Positions 1 through 8,707 are shown, counted from the first letter of the stretch. The stretch is 64,000 nt of DNA from Nitratireductor soli (GCF_001050155.1 NZ_LFVY01000017.1:60758-124757), one strand, 5' to 3'. Made by a program: numbers and translations. The notes: generated from the letters alone by a model not told the origin.

Positions 1-626
1 GCCGTCGATAAGGGCTGCAGGCGTTGCGCCACCTGCATCTTGCGGCGCATGTCGGCCTCGGAGGAAAAGTCGAGGTTCACCTGGATCGTGCAGGTCCGAT
101 ACATCATGTCGAGGCCCTGGCTGCCGACCTTCGGCATGTAATTCGTCATGATCTGGTAGCGGGATTTCGGCATTTTCGGCGTTTCGGCCAGCGTCCATTT
201 CGGGCTGCCGCCGAGCCCGACGAAGCGGATGCCGAGCGGCTCGGCGATCTCGCGCAATTGCGCCAGATGCGCGTTGCCCTCCCGGCAGGTCTGGTGCAGC
301 GTCTCGAGCGGCGCCCCCGACAGTTCGAACTGGCCGCCCGGCTCAAGCGAAATGGCGCCCTGCCCCGTCGGTTCGACCAGGCCGATGATGTTGCCCGCGT
401 CCTCGATCGGATCCCAGCCGAGCGTCCGCTGCATCCCCTCGAGAAGCGCGCGGATACCGCGCTCCCCCTCGTAGGGCACCGGGCGATTGCCATCGACGTA
501 GAAGGGGAATTTCTCGTGCTCGGTGCCGATGCGCCATTTTTCCCTGGGCTTGCAGCCCATGGCGATGTCGGCAACAAGGTCGTCGACCCGCTCGATCGGC
601 CGATTGTCGGTGGTGTCACGGGCCAT
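1..626 (-). CDS. gshA: Glutamate-cysteine ligase, 3' part cut by window edge
   Basis: Catalyses ATP-dependent joining of glutamate and cysteine, the first step of glutathione synthesis, in the cytosol. The frame reads from 626 leftwards to base 1 without a stop, giving 208 N-terminal residues. It contains the stretches RIGTEHEKFPF, VPYEGERGI and SLEPGGQFELSG, typical of the plant-type glutamate-cysteine ligases of alphaproteobacteria; these are about 450 residues, so roughly half is missing. An AGGAGG lies at 634-639. It sits only one base from the ATG at 632 but seven from the ATG at 626, so 626 is preferred. The next gene, rsmE, is on the same strand 103 bases upstream, as often seen in rhizobia. 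Confidence 0.9.
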   Translation of the reverse strand, partial: MARDTTDNRPIERVDDLVADIAMGCKPREKWRIGTEHEKFPFYVDGNRPVPYEGERGIRALLEGMQRTLGWDPIEDAGNIIGLVEPTGQGAISLEPGGQFELSGAPLETLHQTCREGNAHLAQLREIAEPLGIRFVGLGGSPKWTLAETPKMPKSRYQIMTNYMPKVGSQGLDMMYRTCTIQVNLDFSSEADMRRKMQVAQRLQPLST

Positions 627-729
627 GGGCATGCCTCCTGCCATTCTCTGATCGCGACAGATGGACCATGCTGACAATGCGGTTCAAGCAAAAAGTGCTG
701 ATGGTGCGACAACTTCTCTTGATGCTGCG

Positions 730-1467
730 TTAGCTCCAATCGCCAATCGCGGCCTGAATGATCGCAAGGGCGGCAACCGCCGCGGTGTCGGCGCGCAGGA
801 TGCGGGGGCCGAGCGGAATGGCGGTGACGAAGGGCCGCGCCCGCAACTGCGCTCTTTCGGCATCGGAAAACCCGCCTTCCGGGCCGACCAGAAGGCCAAG
901 CCGCCGCTCCTTTACGCCTGAAAGCGCCTGCATCGGATTGTTGGTCGCCGCATCCTCGTCGCAGAAAATCAACCGGCGCTCCGGCTCCCACTCGGCCAAC
1001 AGCCTGTCCAGCTTGACTGGCTCGCGCAGTTCGGGAATCGCCAGGATGCCGCATTGCTCGGCCGCTTCCATGACATTCGCCGCGAGACGCTGCATCGGCG
1101 GCCGGGCCAGTTGCGTGTGCTGGGTGATGACCGGCTGCAGGCGGCCGGCGCCCATCTCCACCGCCTTCTGCACCAGATAGTCGAGCCGGCCCTTCTTCAG
1201 CGGCGCAAAACAATAGACGAGGTCGGGCAATGGCGTTTGCGGGCGCGCCTGTCGCGTCAGACGCAGGCGCACGGCCTTGCGGCCAGCCTCGGCCAGCTCG
1301 GCAAGCCATTCGCCGTCGCGGCCATTGAACAGCAGCACCTCGGCCCCTTCCCCCATGCGCAGGACATGGGTCAGGTAATGGGCCTGTTCGCGGCTGGTCT
1401 CCACCATCGCGTCGGCGACGAGCGGAGCATCGATGAAAAGCCGCTGCAATTTGTAATTCGCGCGCAT
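730..1467 (-). CDS. rsmE: 16S rRNA (uracil(1498)-N(3))-methyltransferase RsmE
   Basis: Methylates U1498 of 16S rRNA with S-adenosylmethionine; a SPOUT-class enzyme. The 245-residue product has the usual family length. An N-terminal PUA-like part includes [10 protein letters not shown] and [15 protein letters not shown], and the C-terminal SPOUT knot carries [12 protein letters not shown] and [12 protein letters not shown], which form the cofactor pocket. The frame is open to 1614, but the ATG at 1467 gives the conserved N-terminus; no strong ribosome site is seen. It precedes gshA on the same strand and is divergent from the Hsp70-like gene at 1707. Confidence 0.93.
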   Translation of the reverse strand: MRANYKLQRLFIDAPLVADAMVETSREQAHYLTHVLRMGEGAEVLLFNGRDGEWLAELAEAGRKAVRLRLTRQARPQTPLPDLVYCFAPLKKGRLDYLVQKAVEMGAGRLQPVITQHTQLARPPMQRLAANVMEAAEQCGILAIPELREPVKLDRLLAEWEPERRLIFCDEDAATNNPMQALSGVKERRLGLLVGPEGGFSDAERAQLRARPFVTAIPLGPRILRADTAAVAALAIIQAAIGDWS

Positions 1468-1706
1468 GGCGATCTGATGGTGGATCAGCGGGACCGCGTC
1501 AAGTGGATGCCTGCGCGCCACATTTCCTTTGGCCGGACGTCCAATTCGCGAAAAACTGCCCCTTGTGCCTTGCCCCCTCCGCTCCACCCGCTTATACGCA
1601 CCGGCTCGTTTCAATCATCTGGCCGGATGCATCGGGTTCCCGACACGGGAGCGGCGCCTCGTTTGCGCGCAACGCATGGCTGGAGTTCTGCCGATCGGAT
1701 GAACCC

Positions 1707-2963
1707 ATGAGCGATGTGTTTTGCGGAATTGACTTCGGGACCTCCAATTCCACGGTCGGCGTCAGCGATTCCCGGCATGCCCGCCTGCTGCCGCTCGAGG
1801 GCGAGCGCGTCACGCTGCCGAGCGCGCTGTTCTTCAGCTTCGCCAATGACGGCGTGCAGTTCGGACGCTCGGCGATCGATGCCTATGTGGAGGGCGAGGA
1901 AGGCCGACTGATGCGCTCCTTGAAGAGCATTCTCGGTTCCTCCCTGATGCACGAGAAGACGCGTATCCGCGCCCGTTTCATGACGTTTGCCGACATTCTC
2001 GGCGAATTCATCGGCCATTTGCGCCAGCAATTGGAGGCCCAGGCCGGCAATGCCGTCGACCGTGCGGTCTTCGGCCGGCCGGTCCGTTTCGTCGACGAGA
2101 ACGACACGGCCGACATGGCGGCCCAGGCGATGCTGGAGCAGATCGCACGCGACCAGGGCTTTCGCCATGTCGACTTCCAGTTCGAGCCGATCGCCGCGGC
2201 ACTCGACTACGAGCAAAGCACGACCCATGAGGAACTGGTGCTGATCGCCGACATCGGCGGCGGCACCTCGGATTTCTCGATCGTCCGGGTGTCGCCCGAG
2301 CGCGCCCGCAAGACCGACCGCCAGGACGACATCCTGGCCAATGGCGGCGTGCATATCGGCGGCACGGATTTCGACCGCCTGTTGAGCATCGCCCATGTCA
2401 TGCCGCATCTGGGCCTCGGCTCCTCGACCGCCGACGGCAAGCGGCTGTTGCCGAAGCGGCATTTCAACGATCTGGCGACCTGGCATCGCATCAACGCGCT
2501 CTATACGCGCGAGGTGATGACCGAGTTGCGGCAGATCCGCTACGAAGCGGCGCGGCGCGACCTGGTGGACCGGCTGATCCAGATCGTCGAGGAGCGGCGC
2601 GGCCATTCGCTGGCGCTGGCCGTCGAACGGACCAAGATCGAGCTGACCAGCGCGGCGGAAGCGGACATCCTGCTGGCCCGCTTCATCGGCGGGGCGAACA
2701 TCACCGTGACGCGCGATGCCTTCAACGACGTGGTTCAGCAGGCGTTGCAGCGCGTCACGCAGGCGGTTTCCGACCTGTTTTTATCAGCAGGCGTCGGTGC
2801 GGAGGCGATCGACACGATCTTCTTCACCGGCGGGTCAAGCGCGATACCGGCGCTTCAGAAGGACATCGCAGCACTGCTGCCCAATGCCCGGACCGTCGAT
2901 GGCGACCGGCTGGGCAGCGTCGGCACCGGGCTGGCGCTCGACGCACGGCGGAAATTCGCCTGA
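1707..2963 (+). CDS. yegD: Hsp70-like molecular chaperone, YegD type
   Basis: Member of the actin/Hsp70 ATPase superfamily. The 418 residues hold the phosphate-1 motif CGIDFGTSNSTVGV near the start, the phosphate-2 motif ADIGGGTSDFSIV and the adenosine motif FFTGGSSAIPAL near the end. There is no long peptide-binding C-terminal domain as in DnaK, so it matches the short E. coli YegD type (about 450 residues). Its client and partners are unknown. The ATG at 1707 places the phosphate motif next to the N-terminus as expected; longer starts upstream would overlap the divergent rsmE leader. It ends 3 bases before the convergent gene at 2967. Confidence 0.88.
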   Translation: MSDVFCGIDFGTSNSTVGVSDSRHARLLPLEGERVTLPSALFFSFANDGVQFGRSAIDAYVEGEEGRLMRSLKSILGSSLMHEKTRIRARFMTFADILGEFIGHLRQQLEAQAGNAVDRAVFGRPVRFVDENDTADMAAQAMLEQIARDQGFRHVDFQFEPIAAALDYEQSTTHEELVLIADIGGGTSDFSIVRVSPERARKTDRQDDILANGGVHIGGTDFDRLLSIAHVMPHLGLGSSTADGKRLLPKRHFNDLATWHRINALYTREVMTELRQIRYEAARRDLVDRLIQIVEERRGHSLALAVERTKIELTSAAEADILLARFIGGANITVTRDAFNDVVQQALQRVTQAVSDLFLSAGVGAEAIDTIFFTGGSSAIPALQKDIAALLPNARTVDGDRLGSVGTGLALDARRKFA

Positions 2964-2966
2964 CGA

Positions 2967-3608
2967 TCACACCGCAGTGGCATGCCAGGCCGGCCGGTAG
3001 CCGGCGCGCAGCACGGCGAGCGTGGTCCGCGGCGTCAGCAGCGCCAAAGAATCCGGCAGATCGGCGACCGGCCGCGCCGCGCCATAGCCCTCGAAACGCC
3101 ATGGCAACGCCTGGCCGTGGCGAAGGGCGAAGGCCGCCCGGCCATCGGCGATCATCGCGCCATCGGGCAGATGCGCGATGGCGCGGCGGCCGATCGCCTC
3201 GACCCTACCGGTCGAGGCCAATCGCTCGCCATGCAGGCGGCCGTCCAGATCGGCGACCTTCGGGGAGGCCAGGGCCGCCGCCTCGCGGAAGCGGTCCATG
3301 AAATCGCGCGCAGCGGAACGGCGGCAGAAGAAGCACGGCCGGTGACCGGCGGCCAGCGCCGTCACCTCGTCGAGAAAGAACAATTCCGTCCAGCCGGCGG
3401 CGCCCGAGGGCGCGTTGCGGCCCATCACCGCGCGACGGCGTCCCCGGAATTCGCAGGCGCAGACGAGCCAGGCCTTCGTCGTCCAGCAGCGGTTGAGAAG
3501 CGTCCTGGTGTCGGGATCATGGATGACGCCGCGATTGCCGGTGAACATACCGCGCGCCGAAACGGCCTGCACCTGGCCGAAGGGATCGACCCTGTTCTGC
3601 AGCGGCAT
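2967..3608 (-). CDS. Conserved hypothetical protein with a CxxC motif
   Basis: A 213-residue protein I cannot assign to a named family. It begins MPLQNRVDPFGQVQA and has a Cys-rich stretch, HRPCFFCRR, and a hydrophobic segment WTELFFLDEVTALAAGH; the CxxC could bind a metal. Similar proteins occur in rhizobial genomes, by recollection only. Two ATGs are available, at 3614 and 3608. The purine stretch at 3615-3621 is better spaced for 3608, which is used here. No signal peptide or membrane helix is evident. It converges with yegD (gap 3 bases) and is preceded upstream by a REP-type repeat. Confidence 0.65.
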   Translation of the reverse strand: MPLQNRVDPFGQVQAVSARGMFTGNRGVIHDPDTRTLLNRCWTTKAWLVCACEFRGRRRAVMGRNAPSGAAGWTELFFLDEVTALAAGHRPCFFCRRSAARDFMDRFREAAALASPKVADLDGRLHGERLASTGRVEAIGRRAIAHLPDGAMIADGRAAFALRHGQALPWRFEGYGAARPVADLPDSLALLTPRTTLAVLRAGYRPAWHATAV

Positions 3609-3626
3609 CACCATCTCCCTTGCTCG

Positions 3627-3721
3627 GCCGGTTCATCGTTTCATGGAAACGCTGTCCCGTTCGTTGTTTTTCCGCGTTTATGCGGACGTCAGGTGATTCC
3701 ACCTGACTGCAAAACGCTCTA
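3627..3721. repeat. REP-like palindromic element, copy A
   Basis: Composite of two hairpins. The first part, 3627-3653, carries the arms CGTTTC/GAAACG. The second, 3665-3721, has CCGCGTTTATGCGG followed by CAGGTGATTCCACCTG and the tail ACTGCAAAACGCT. Related copies lie at 13963, 15541, 26453, 31561, 44400, 51905 and, inverted, near 23722. All are intergenic. Palindromic mosaics of this kind are known from rhizobia as RIME/BIME-like elements; assignment to a named family is not made here. Confidence 0.8.
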
Positions 3722-3863
3722 ATCATCATTTCTGCAACAGTCACAAAGAATAAGGATATTCGCGGATAACCTGTTTCAATCCTATGCTGCATGTGCTTAT
3801 AGCGCTGCGGGCGCCGGTGGGGACCGGTGCGGTGCATTCAAATTCTCAGGGGATCGGTGCCGG

Positions 3864-4004
3864 ATGACCGTTGCACGCGCAGCTTTCTTGTTCTTTGTCA
3901 TGGTGTCTGCGTTCACGCTTGTGGGAGCCCGGCTCCTGTCGGCAGGCGCGGCGGGTGACCATCATCCGGTCGATGGCTACGGCATCAGCGCTGCGGCGCG
4001 GTGA
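3864..4004 (+). CDS. Possible small exported or membrane protein (46 aa)
   Basis: A short frame, ATG at 3864 and TGA at 4002-4004, encodes 46 residues. The N-terminus has basic residues followed by a hydrophobic run (AAFLFFVMVSAFTLVGA) and then a small polar tail, like a signal peptide or single-pass anchor. AGGGGA lies about 11 bases upstream. It sits between a REP element and the convergent phosphatase gene, with only 8 bases to the latter's stop. No family is recognised, and the call rests only on the frame and its hydropathy. Confidence 0.35.
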   Translation: MTVARAAFLFFVMVSAFTLVGARLLSAGAAGDHHPVDGYGISAAAR

Positions 4005-4012
4005 TCCATCCC

Positions 4013-4753
4013 TCAGGCTGAGACCTCGATCAGGCGTTTCTCCACTCCATCCATTCTCAGCGCGGTCAACCGACCGGTGTTCCATGCACCCGTGTCGAGG
4101 TTGACGCGGTTGGGCAGAATTTCGGGTGCTGTCACCGGCGTGTGGCCATGCACCACCAGTTTCGGATGCAGGCCGTCGAACGCGTGGAAGGCCCGGCGGA
4201 TCCAGACCAGATCGTCCGGCGCCTGCTCGTCGAGCGGGATGCCCGGTCTGATGCCGGCATGGCAGAAGAAGAAATCACCGAAGCTGGCCGAGAAGGGCAG
4301 CGTGGCGAGAAATGCCTTGTGATGCTGCGGCACGGCACGCACCAGCTTCGCATGCCCGGGCATCATCGCCGAGCGCGAGGTGAAATCGATCTCGACACCG
4401 TAGGACAATGCGGTCTCGAACCCGCCATTGCAGGCGAAAAGGCCATATGGATCCGGGTTTGATAGAAAATCCAGAAACCCGACATCATGATTGCCAGCCA
4501 GGGCGACGATCCGTGGATCGCGCTCGCGCAGATTGACCAGGTGTTCGATCACGCCGCGTGCGTTGGCGCCGCGATCGACATAGTCGCCAAGATAGACAAT
4601 GCGCCAATCGGCCGGCCGGTCATGGAGGATTTCCTCCATCAGCCGCGCATGGAGGGCCGCCAGAAGATCGTGGCGGCCGTGAATGTCGCCGACCGCATAC
4701 AGCCGCATTCCATCGGGCGTGGAAGCCTCGTCATAGGAGACCCCGGCGCGCAT
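4013..4753 (-). CDS. Metallophosphoesterase, PPP-type serine/threonine phosphatase
   Basis: A 246-residue enzyme of the PPP phosphatase fold with two metal ions at the active site. All signature blocks are present in order: AVGDIHGRHDLL near residue 20, YLGDYVDRG near 55, LAGNHD near 85, FCHAGIRPG in the middle and VHGHTPV near the C-terminus. The D, H, D, N and H metal ligands are therefore intact. Bacterial members act on phosphoproteins or on bis(nucleosidyl) tetraphosphates, which sequence alone does not separate. The lutC stop lies 4 bases upstream of its start, so it may be read through from the lut operon. Confidence 0.88.
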   Translation of the reverse strand: MRAGVSYDEASTPDGMRLYAVGDIHGRHDLLAALHARLMEEILHDRPADWRIVYLGDYVDRGANARGVIEHLVNLRERDPRIVALAGNHDVGFLDFLSNPDPYGLFACNGGFETALSYGVEIDFTSRSAMMPGHAKLVRAVPQHHKAFLATLPFSASFGDFFFCHAGIRPGIPLDEQAPDDLVWIRRAFHAFDGLHPKLVVHGHTPVTAPEILPNRVNLDTGAWNTGRLTALRMDGVEKRLIEVSA

Positions 4754-4756
4754 CGC

Positions 4757-5446
4757 TCAACCGTCGACGACGATCAGGTGCAGGGCGCGCGGCCCGTGCG
4801 CGCCAAGCAGCATGGTCTGTTCGATGTCGCCCGAGCGCGACGGACCGGTGACGAGGTTGAGCACACGCGGCATCTCGCCCCTTCCGTATTTGCGCCGCAG
4901 CCGGGAAATCACGCTTTCCAGATCGCCGGCAATGTCTTTCGCATCGACGATGATGATGTGGTTTTCCGGGACGAAATTGACCGTGGTCGGATTGTCCTTG
5001 CCCGACACCAGCGCCACGGTGCCCGTTTCGGCGACACCGGCAAAGGCGTGGCTGACGCCCACTTCATCCTGCGGCGCGGCCGGGCCGTGGCCGATCTCGA
5101 GCGATTTCTGGGCGGACCAGTTCATCGCCTTCAGCCGGCGATCCGCGCCCATGCGGACGCGCGGCGCCAGGTTGCGCGCGCGCAGGTAATGCGTCACGGC
5201 CCTGGGCACGTCGTCGGCCTTGCGCACACGCGCGACCGTCGCGGTGACGGCTTCGGCCATCTGGCAGAACAAGGCGATGCGCGCCTCGCCTTCCAACTGG
5301 CCGCGCGCCGGGATCAGTCCGCGCGGTGGCCTGGCAAGGCGTTTTTCGACGGCCTCCTGGCGGGCGGCATCGGCAGAACCGCCGCCGGCAGCGACCCTCA
5401 GCTTGCCCAGAATGGCCTCGCGCCCACTCATGTCGCGCCCACTCAT
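4757..5446 (-). CDS. lutC: Lactate utilization protein LutC (LUD domain)
   Basis: Third subunit of the LutABC L-lactate oxidising complex. The 229-residue product is a LUD-domain protein with VSHAFAGVAETGTVAL and PENHIIIVDAKDIAGDL, as in the LutC/YkgG family. The lutB stop and this start overlap as ATGA (5443-5446), which favours the ATG at 5446 and suggests translational coupling. A second ATG lies 15 bases inside because the first 15 bases are duplicated: MSGRD then MSGRE. Transcription is lutA-lutB-lutC, with the phosphatase gene next downstream. Confidence 0.9.
   Translation of the reverse strand: MSGRDMSGREAILGKLRVAAGGGSADAARQEAVEKRLARPPRGLIPARGQLEGEARIALFCQMAEAVTATVARVRKADDVPRAVTHYLRARNLAPRVRMGADRRLKAMNWSAQKSLEIGHGPAAPQDEVGVSHAFAGVAETGTVALVSGKDNPTTVNFVPENHIIIVDAKDIAGDLESVISRLRRKYGRGEMPRVLNLVTGPSRSGDIEQTMLLGAHGPRALHLIVVDG
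5417..5446 (-). repeat. 15-bp tandem duplication at the lutC start
   Basis: On the minus strand ATGAGTGGGCGCGAC (5446-5432) is followed directly by ATGAGTGGGCGCGAG (5431-5417). The units differ only in the last base. Each supplies an in-frame ATG, so lutC has two alternative starts five codons apart. Confidence 0.9.
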
Positions 5447-6882
5447 GCCACGCCCCCTTCCTGCTTGCGCGTGTCGCGGTCGCGCCATTGCTGCATGAAA
5501 GTGCGCGCCTCCGGCGCGGGCAGGTCGTGATGCCGTGTCCAGCCGCCGGCCAGCGGCAGCGAGCGAAACCAGCCGGTGCGACGACCGAGACCAGACAATG
5601 CCGGGATCGTCAGCGACGTGGCCAAACGGTAGAGCCTGGGCCGCCGGGCGAAGAAGGCCCACAGGCCGAGGCCGAAGCGCTGCGTCGCCGGGTTCAGCCC
5701 GCGCTCGAACTCGCGCTCGCGCCAATGACGCATCATGCGCGGCAGCGGTATCTGCATCGGGCAGACGGATTCGCAGCGTCCGCAAAAGGTCGAGGCGTTC
5801 GGCAGATGTCCTGACTTTTCGACGCCGACGAGCGACGGCGTCAACACCGCCCCCATCGGCCCGGGGTAGACCCAGCCATAGGCGTGGCCGCCAACCGCGT
5901 GATAAACCGGGCAATGGTTCATGCAGGCACCGCAACGGATGCAGCGCAGCATCTCGTGAAACTCGGTGCCAAGCATCGATGAGCGCCCATTGTCGAGCAG
6001 CACCACATGATATTCCTCGGGCCCGTCCGGGTCGCCGGGCCGGCGCGGCCCGGTGGACAGCGTCGTGTAGACGCTCGTGTCCTGGCCGGTCGCCGAGCGC
6101 GCCAGCACGCGCAGGATCTGGCTGGCGTCCTCCAGCGTCGGCACCACCTTTTCAATCGAGGCGACGACGATGTGGACGCGCGGTAGGGTCTGCGTCAGGT
6201 CGCCATTGCCCTCATTGGTGACGATGATCGAGGTGCCGGTCTCGGCAACCAGGAAATTGGCGCCGGTGATGCCGACATCCGCCGCGAAATATTGCGGCCG
6301 CAGGATCTCGCGCGCCTCGCCAAGCAGGGATTCGGGCTGCGACAGGTCACGGCCTGCCGGCAATTTGTCGTGAACGCGGCGGAAATCCTCCTCCACCTGT
6401 TCCTTGTTCAGGTGCAACGCCGGGCCGATGATGTGGCTCGGATGCTCGCCGCGCAGCTGGATGATGTATTCGCCGAGATCCGTCTCGACCGGGCGGATGT
6501 CGTTCTTCTCGAGGAAATCGTTGAGGGCGATTTCCTCCGTGATCATCGACTTGCCCTTGGTCACGGTGCGCGCGCCGACCGCGCGGCAGATGTCGAGCAC
6601 CGCCTGACAGGCATCCTCGGCGGTTTCCGCCCAGTGGACGCGGCCGCCGGAGGCGATCACCTTGCGCTCATAGGCTTCCAGGTAAAGATCGAGATGGGCC
6701 AGCGTGTGGTCCTTGATGGCGCGCGCCGAAGACCGGAGGGCCTCGAATTCCGGCAGCGCATCGACCGCCTTCCTGCGCTTGCCGATGAAACCGGCCTTCG
6801 CCTTGCCCATGGCGCGTTGCAACTGCTCGTCGGCAAGCGCCTTGCGCGACTTCTGTTTGAACTGCGGAGATGAAACCTCCAT
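5443..6882 (-). CDS. lutB: Lactate utilization iron-sulfur protein LutB
   Basis: Iron-sulfur subunit of the LutABC L-lactate oxidation system. The 479 residues comprise an N-terminal LUD domain (TVTKGKSMITEEI, GITGANFLVAETGTS) and a C-terminal ferredoxin-like part with two cysteine clusters, CIRCGACMNHCPVY and CGRCESVCPMQIP, fit for two [4Fe-4S] centres. The start ATG at 6882 overlaps the lutA stop as TGATG, so the genes are probably translationally coupled. Length matches the family (about 470-480). Confidence 0.94.
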   Translation of the reverse strand: MEVSSPQFKQKSRKALADEQLQRAMGKAKAGFIGKRRKAVDALPEFEALRSSARAIKDHTLAHLDLYLEAYERKVIASGGRVHWAETAEDACQAVLDICRAVGARTVTKGKSMITEEIALNDFLEKNDIRPVETDLGEYIIQLRGEHPSHIIGPALHLNKEQVEEDFRRVHDKLPAGRDLSQPESLLGEAREILRPQYFAADVGITGANFLVAETGTSIIVTNEGNGDLTQTLPRVHIVVASIEKVVPTLEDASQILRVLARSATGQDTSVYTTLSTGPRRPGDPDGPEEYHVVLLDNGRSSMLGTEFHEMLRCIRCGACMNHCPVYHAVGGHAYGWVYPGPMGAVLTPSLVGVEKSGHLPNASTFCGRCESVCPMQIPLPRMMRHWREREFERGLNPATQRFGLGLWAFFARRPRLYRLATSLTIPALSGLGRRTGWFRSLPLAGGWTRHHDLPAPEARTFMQQWRDRDTRKQEGGVA

Positions 6883-7658
6883 CAGCGCCCTCCCCCGCCA
6901 ATGGCCGGCGTGTCGTCCATGCCAGCCAGGATTTCGGCCACATGACGCACCTTGATGGCGCTGCCCTGGCGATGCAGCTTGCCGGCCATGTTCATCAGGC
7001 AGCCGAGATCGCCGGCAAGCAGCGTCTCGGCGCCCGCCGCCGCGATGCAGGCCGTCTTTTCCTCGACGATCTTGTTGGAGATATCGGGATATTTCACGCA
7101 GAAGGTGCCGCCGAAACCGCAGCAGACATCTGCGTTCTCCATCTCCTTCAGGTCCAGCCCCTCGACCGTGGCGAGCAGCCGGCGCGGCTGCGCCTGGATG
7201 TTCAGTTCGCGCAGGCCCGAGCATGAATCGTGATAGGTGACGCTGCCCCGGTGGGCTGCCGGCACCGCCGTCACCCCGAGCACGTCGACCAGGAAGCCGA
7301 CCAGTTCGTGCACCTTGCCGGAAAAGGCTTCCGCGCGGCTTTCCCAGGCGCCGCCCCTGAGCAGGGCCGGGTAATGCTTTTTCAGCATGCCGGCGCACGA
7401 GCCCGAGGGCGCAACCACATAATCGTAATCCTCGAAGGCCTCGATCACCTGTCGGGCGATCGCCGCTGCATCCGCGCGATCACCGGAATTGTAGGCCGGC
7501 TGGCCGCAGCAGGTCTGCGCCATCGGCACCTCGACCGCGCAGCCTGCCTCCTCCATCAGCTTGACGGCGGCGAAGCCGACCGTTGGCCGGAACAGATCCA
7601 CCAGGCAGGTGACGAAGAGGCCGACGCGGGGTGCTTTCCTGGTATCTTCTTTCAACAA
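6882..7658 (-). CDS. lutA: Lactate utilization Fe-S oxidoreductase LutA
   Basis: CCG-domain subunit of LutABC. Cysteine motifs AQTCCGQPAYN, HDSCSGLREL and ADVCCGFGGTFC are present, as in GlpC/LutA proteins that bind iron-sulfur clusters or heterodisulfide-type centres. The frame is open far upstream into the regulator gene without an ATG. The nearest sensible starts are two adjacent TTG codons at 7658 and 7655, just before KEDTRKAPRVGLFVTCL; 7658 gives 258 residues, close to the family length. The start is the weak point of this call. It is the first gene of lutABC, 70 bases after the regulator gene on the same strand. Confidence 0.88.
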   Translation of the reverse strand: MLKEDTRKAPRVGLFVTCLVDLFRPTVGFAAVKLMEEAGCAVEVPMAQTCCGQPAYNSGDRADAAAIARQVIEAFEDYDYVVAPSGSCAGMLKKHYPALLRGGAWESRAEAFSGKVHELVGFLVDVLGVTAVPAAHRGSVTYHDSCSGLRELNIQAQPRRLLATVEGLDLKEMENADVCCGFGGTFCVKYPDISNKIVEEKTACIAAAGAETLLAGDLGCLMNMAGKLHRQGSAIKVRHVAEILAGMDDTPAIGGGGR

Positions 7659-7728
7659 ATCATCTTTCGCTGGCTGGTGTGGTGCAGCGCCGCCCGGCGC
7701 TTCCTCGTGGCTGATTTCAGGGCTGAAT

Positions 7729-8517
7729 TCAGGGCTGGGCCGCCTCGGCGCCGCCGCGCTGGTTGAGCCGGAGGCGCGACACGCGCTGCCAGTCGCCCGA
7801 ACGCTCGGCCTGGAAGGTGGCTTTCTCGACGAAATCGATATGGGCGACCGCCGCCGCGCGCGCCGCGACGGGATCGCCGGCGACAATCGCCTGGTGGATC
7901 GCCCGGTGCTGCGCCAACAGTGTGTCGCGCGCGTCGGGCATGGCATAGATGCGCGTGCGGTTCAGGAATACCCCGTCCGACAAGAGCCGGTAACAGGCGC
8001 GCAGCGTGTGCAGCAGGACGATGTTGTGGGCGCATTCGACGATCGCGTTGTGGAACTCGATGTCGCTGGCTGCCTCGGCCTCGAAATCCTTCGACGCATG
8101 GGCTGCGTCCATCCGGCCCATGATCGCCTCGAGCAGCACCAGATCCTCGGGCGTGGCGCGACGCGCCGCGTAGTCGGCGGCGATCGCCTCGATCTCGCGG
8201 CGGTATTCCAGATAATCGGCGGTCGCCTTGCGGTGCGCGGCGATCAGCGCGCTGACCGGCGGCGAGAACACCTGGCCGATGACGTCGGCGACGTGAGTGC
8301 CGCCGCCATGGCGCGTCAGGATCAGGCCGCGCTCCTCCAGCGCCTTCAGCGCATCGCGCAGGATGGGGCGCGATACGTCGAGCTGGCGCGCCAGGTCACG
8401 CTCGCCCGGCAGCCGATCACCGTCGCGCAAAACACCCTCGAGGATCAATGTTTCGATCTGCCGAACAACGCCGTCGGCGGTGCGCGCATGCTCTATCCTG
8501 GAAAAAACTGTTTTCAC
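7729..8517 (-). CDS. GntR-family transcriptional regulator, FadR subfamily
   Basis: Likely regulator of the lutABC genes immediately downstream. The N-terminal winged helix-turn-helix is clear (VVRQIETLILEG, GERDLARQLDVSRP, DALKALEERGLI), followed by an all-helical FCD effector domain with metal-type ligands (EFHNAIVECAHN, HRAIHQAI). A GTG start at 8517 puts the HTH about 15 residues from the N-terminus, as in relatives, giving 262 residues. A longer ATG start at 8607 is possible but would lie inside a good operator-like inverted repeat at 8585-8609. LldR/LutR-type FadR proteins commonly respond to lactate; that ligand is inferred from context. Confidence 0.87.
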   Translation of the reverse strand: MKTVFSRIEHARTADGVVRQIETLILEGVLRDGDRLPGERDLARQLDVSRPILRDALKALEERGLILTRHGGGTHVADVIGQVFSPPVSALIAAHRKATADYLEYRREIEAIAADYAARRATPEDLVLLEAIMGRMDAAHASKDFEAEAASDIEFHNAIVECAHNIVLLHTLRACYRLLSDGVFLNRTRIYAMPDARDTLLAQHRAIHQAIVAGDPVAARAAAVAHIDFVEKATFQAERSGDWQRVSRLRLNQRGGAEAAQP

Positions 8518-8584
8518 CGGCCGTTGCCGTTTCGATCGCTGTTCAAACGCATGATATTGCCGGCAGGATAGCGTCACGAGGCAC

Positions 8585-8609
8585 AACTGGTCAATTTCTT
8601 TGTCCAATT
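8585..8609. promoter_or_regulatory. Candidate operator of the FadR-type regulator
   Basis: Imperfect inverted repeat AACTGGTCAA (8585-8594), 5-base spacer, TTGTCCAATT (8600-8609); 8 of 10 positions pair. The TGGTC/GACCA-like half sites resemble operators of FadR-subfamily regulators. It lies 68 bases upstream of the GTG start at 8517 and 99 bases before the divergent DUF3422 gene, so it could control either or both. Confidence 0.5.
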
Positions 8610-8707
8610 ACAGGCGGCACGCCCCGCGCATCCGGATGCATTGCGCTGCCGGACGAGACGATAGCATAGTTGCATCGGGACGATCCCGATGCAGACGGCA
8701 AGGCGTC

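Noticed and set aside
146..1309. 387-codon minus-strand frame covering gshA and rsmE out of frame
   Set aside because: It crosses two genes in a different frame and has no recognisable family.
8518..8607. N-terminal extension of the FadR-type regulator to the ATG at 8607
   Set aside because: The extra 30 residues precede the HTH without family support and would cover the candidate operator.
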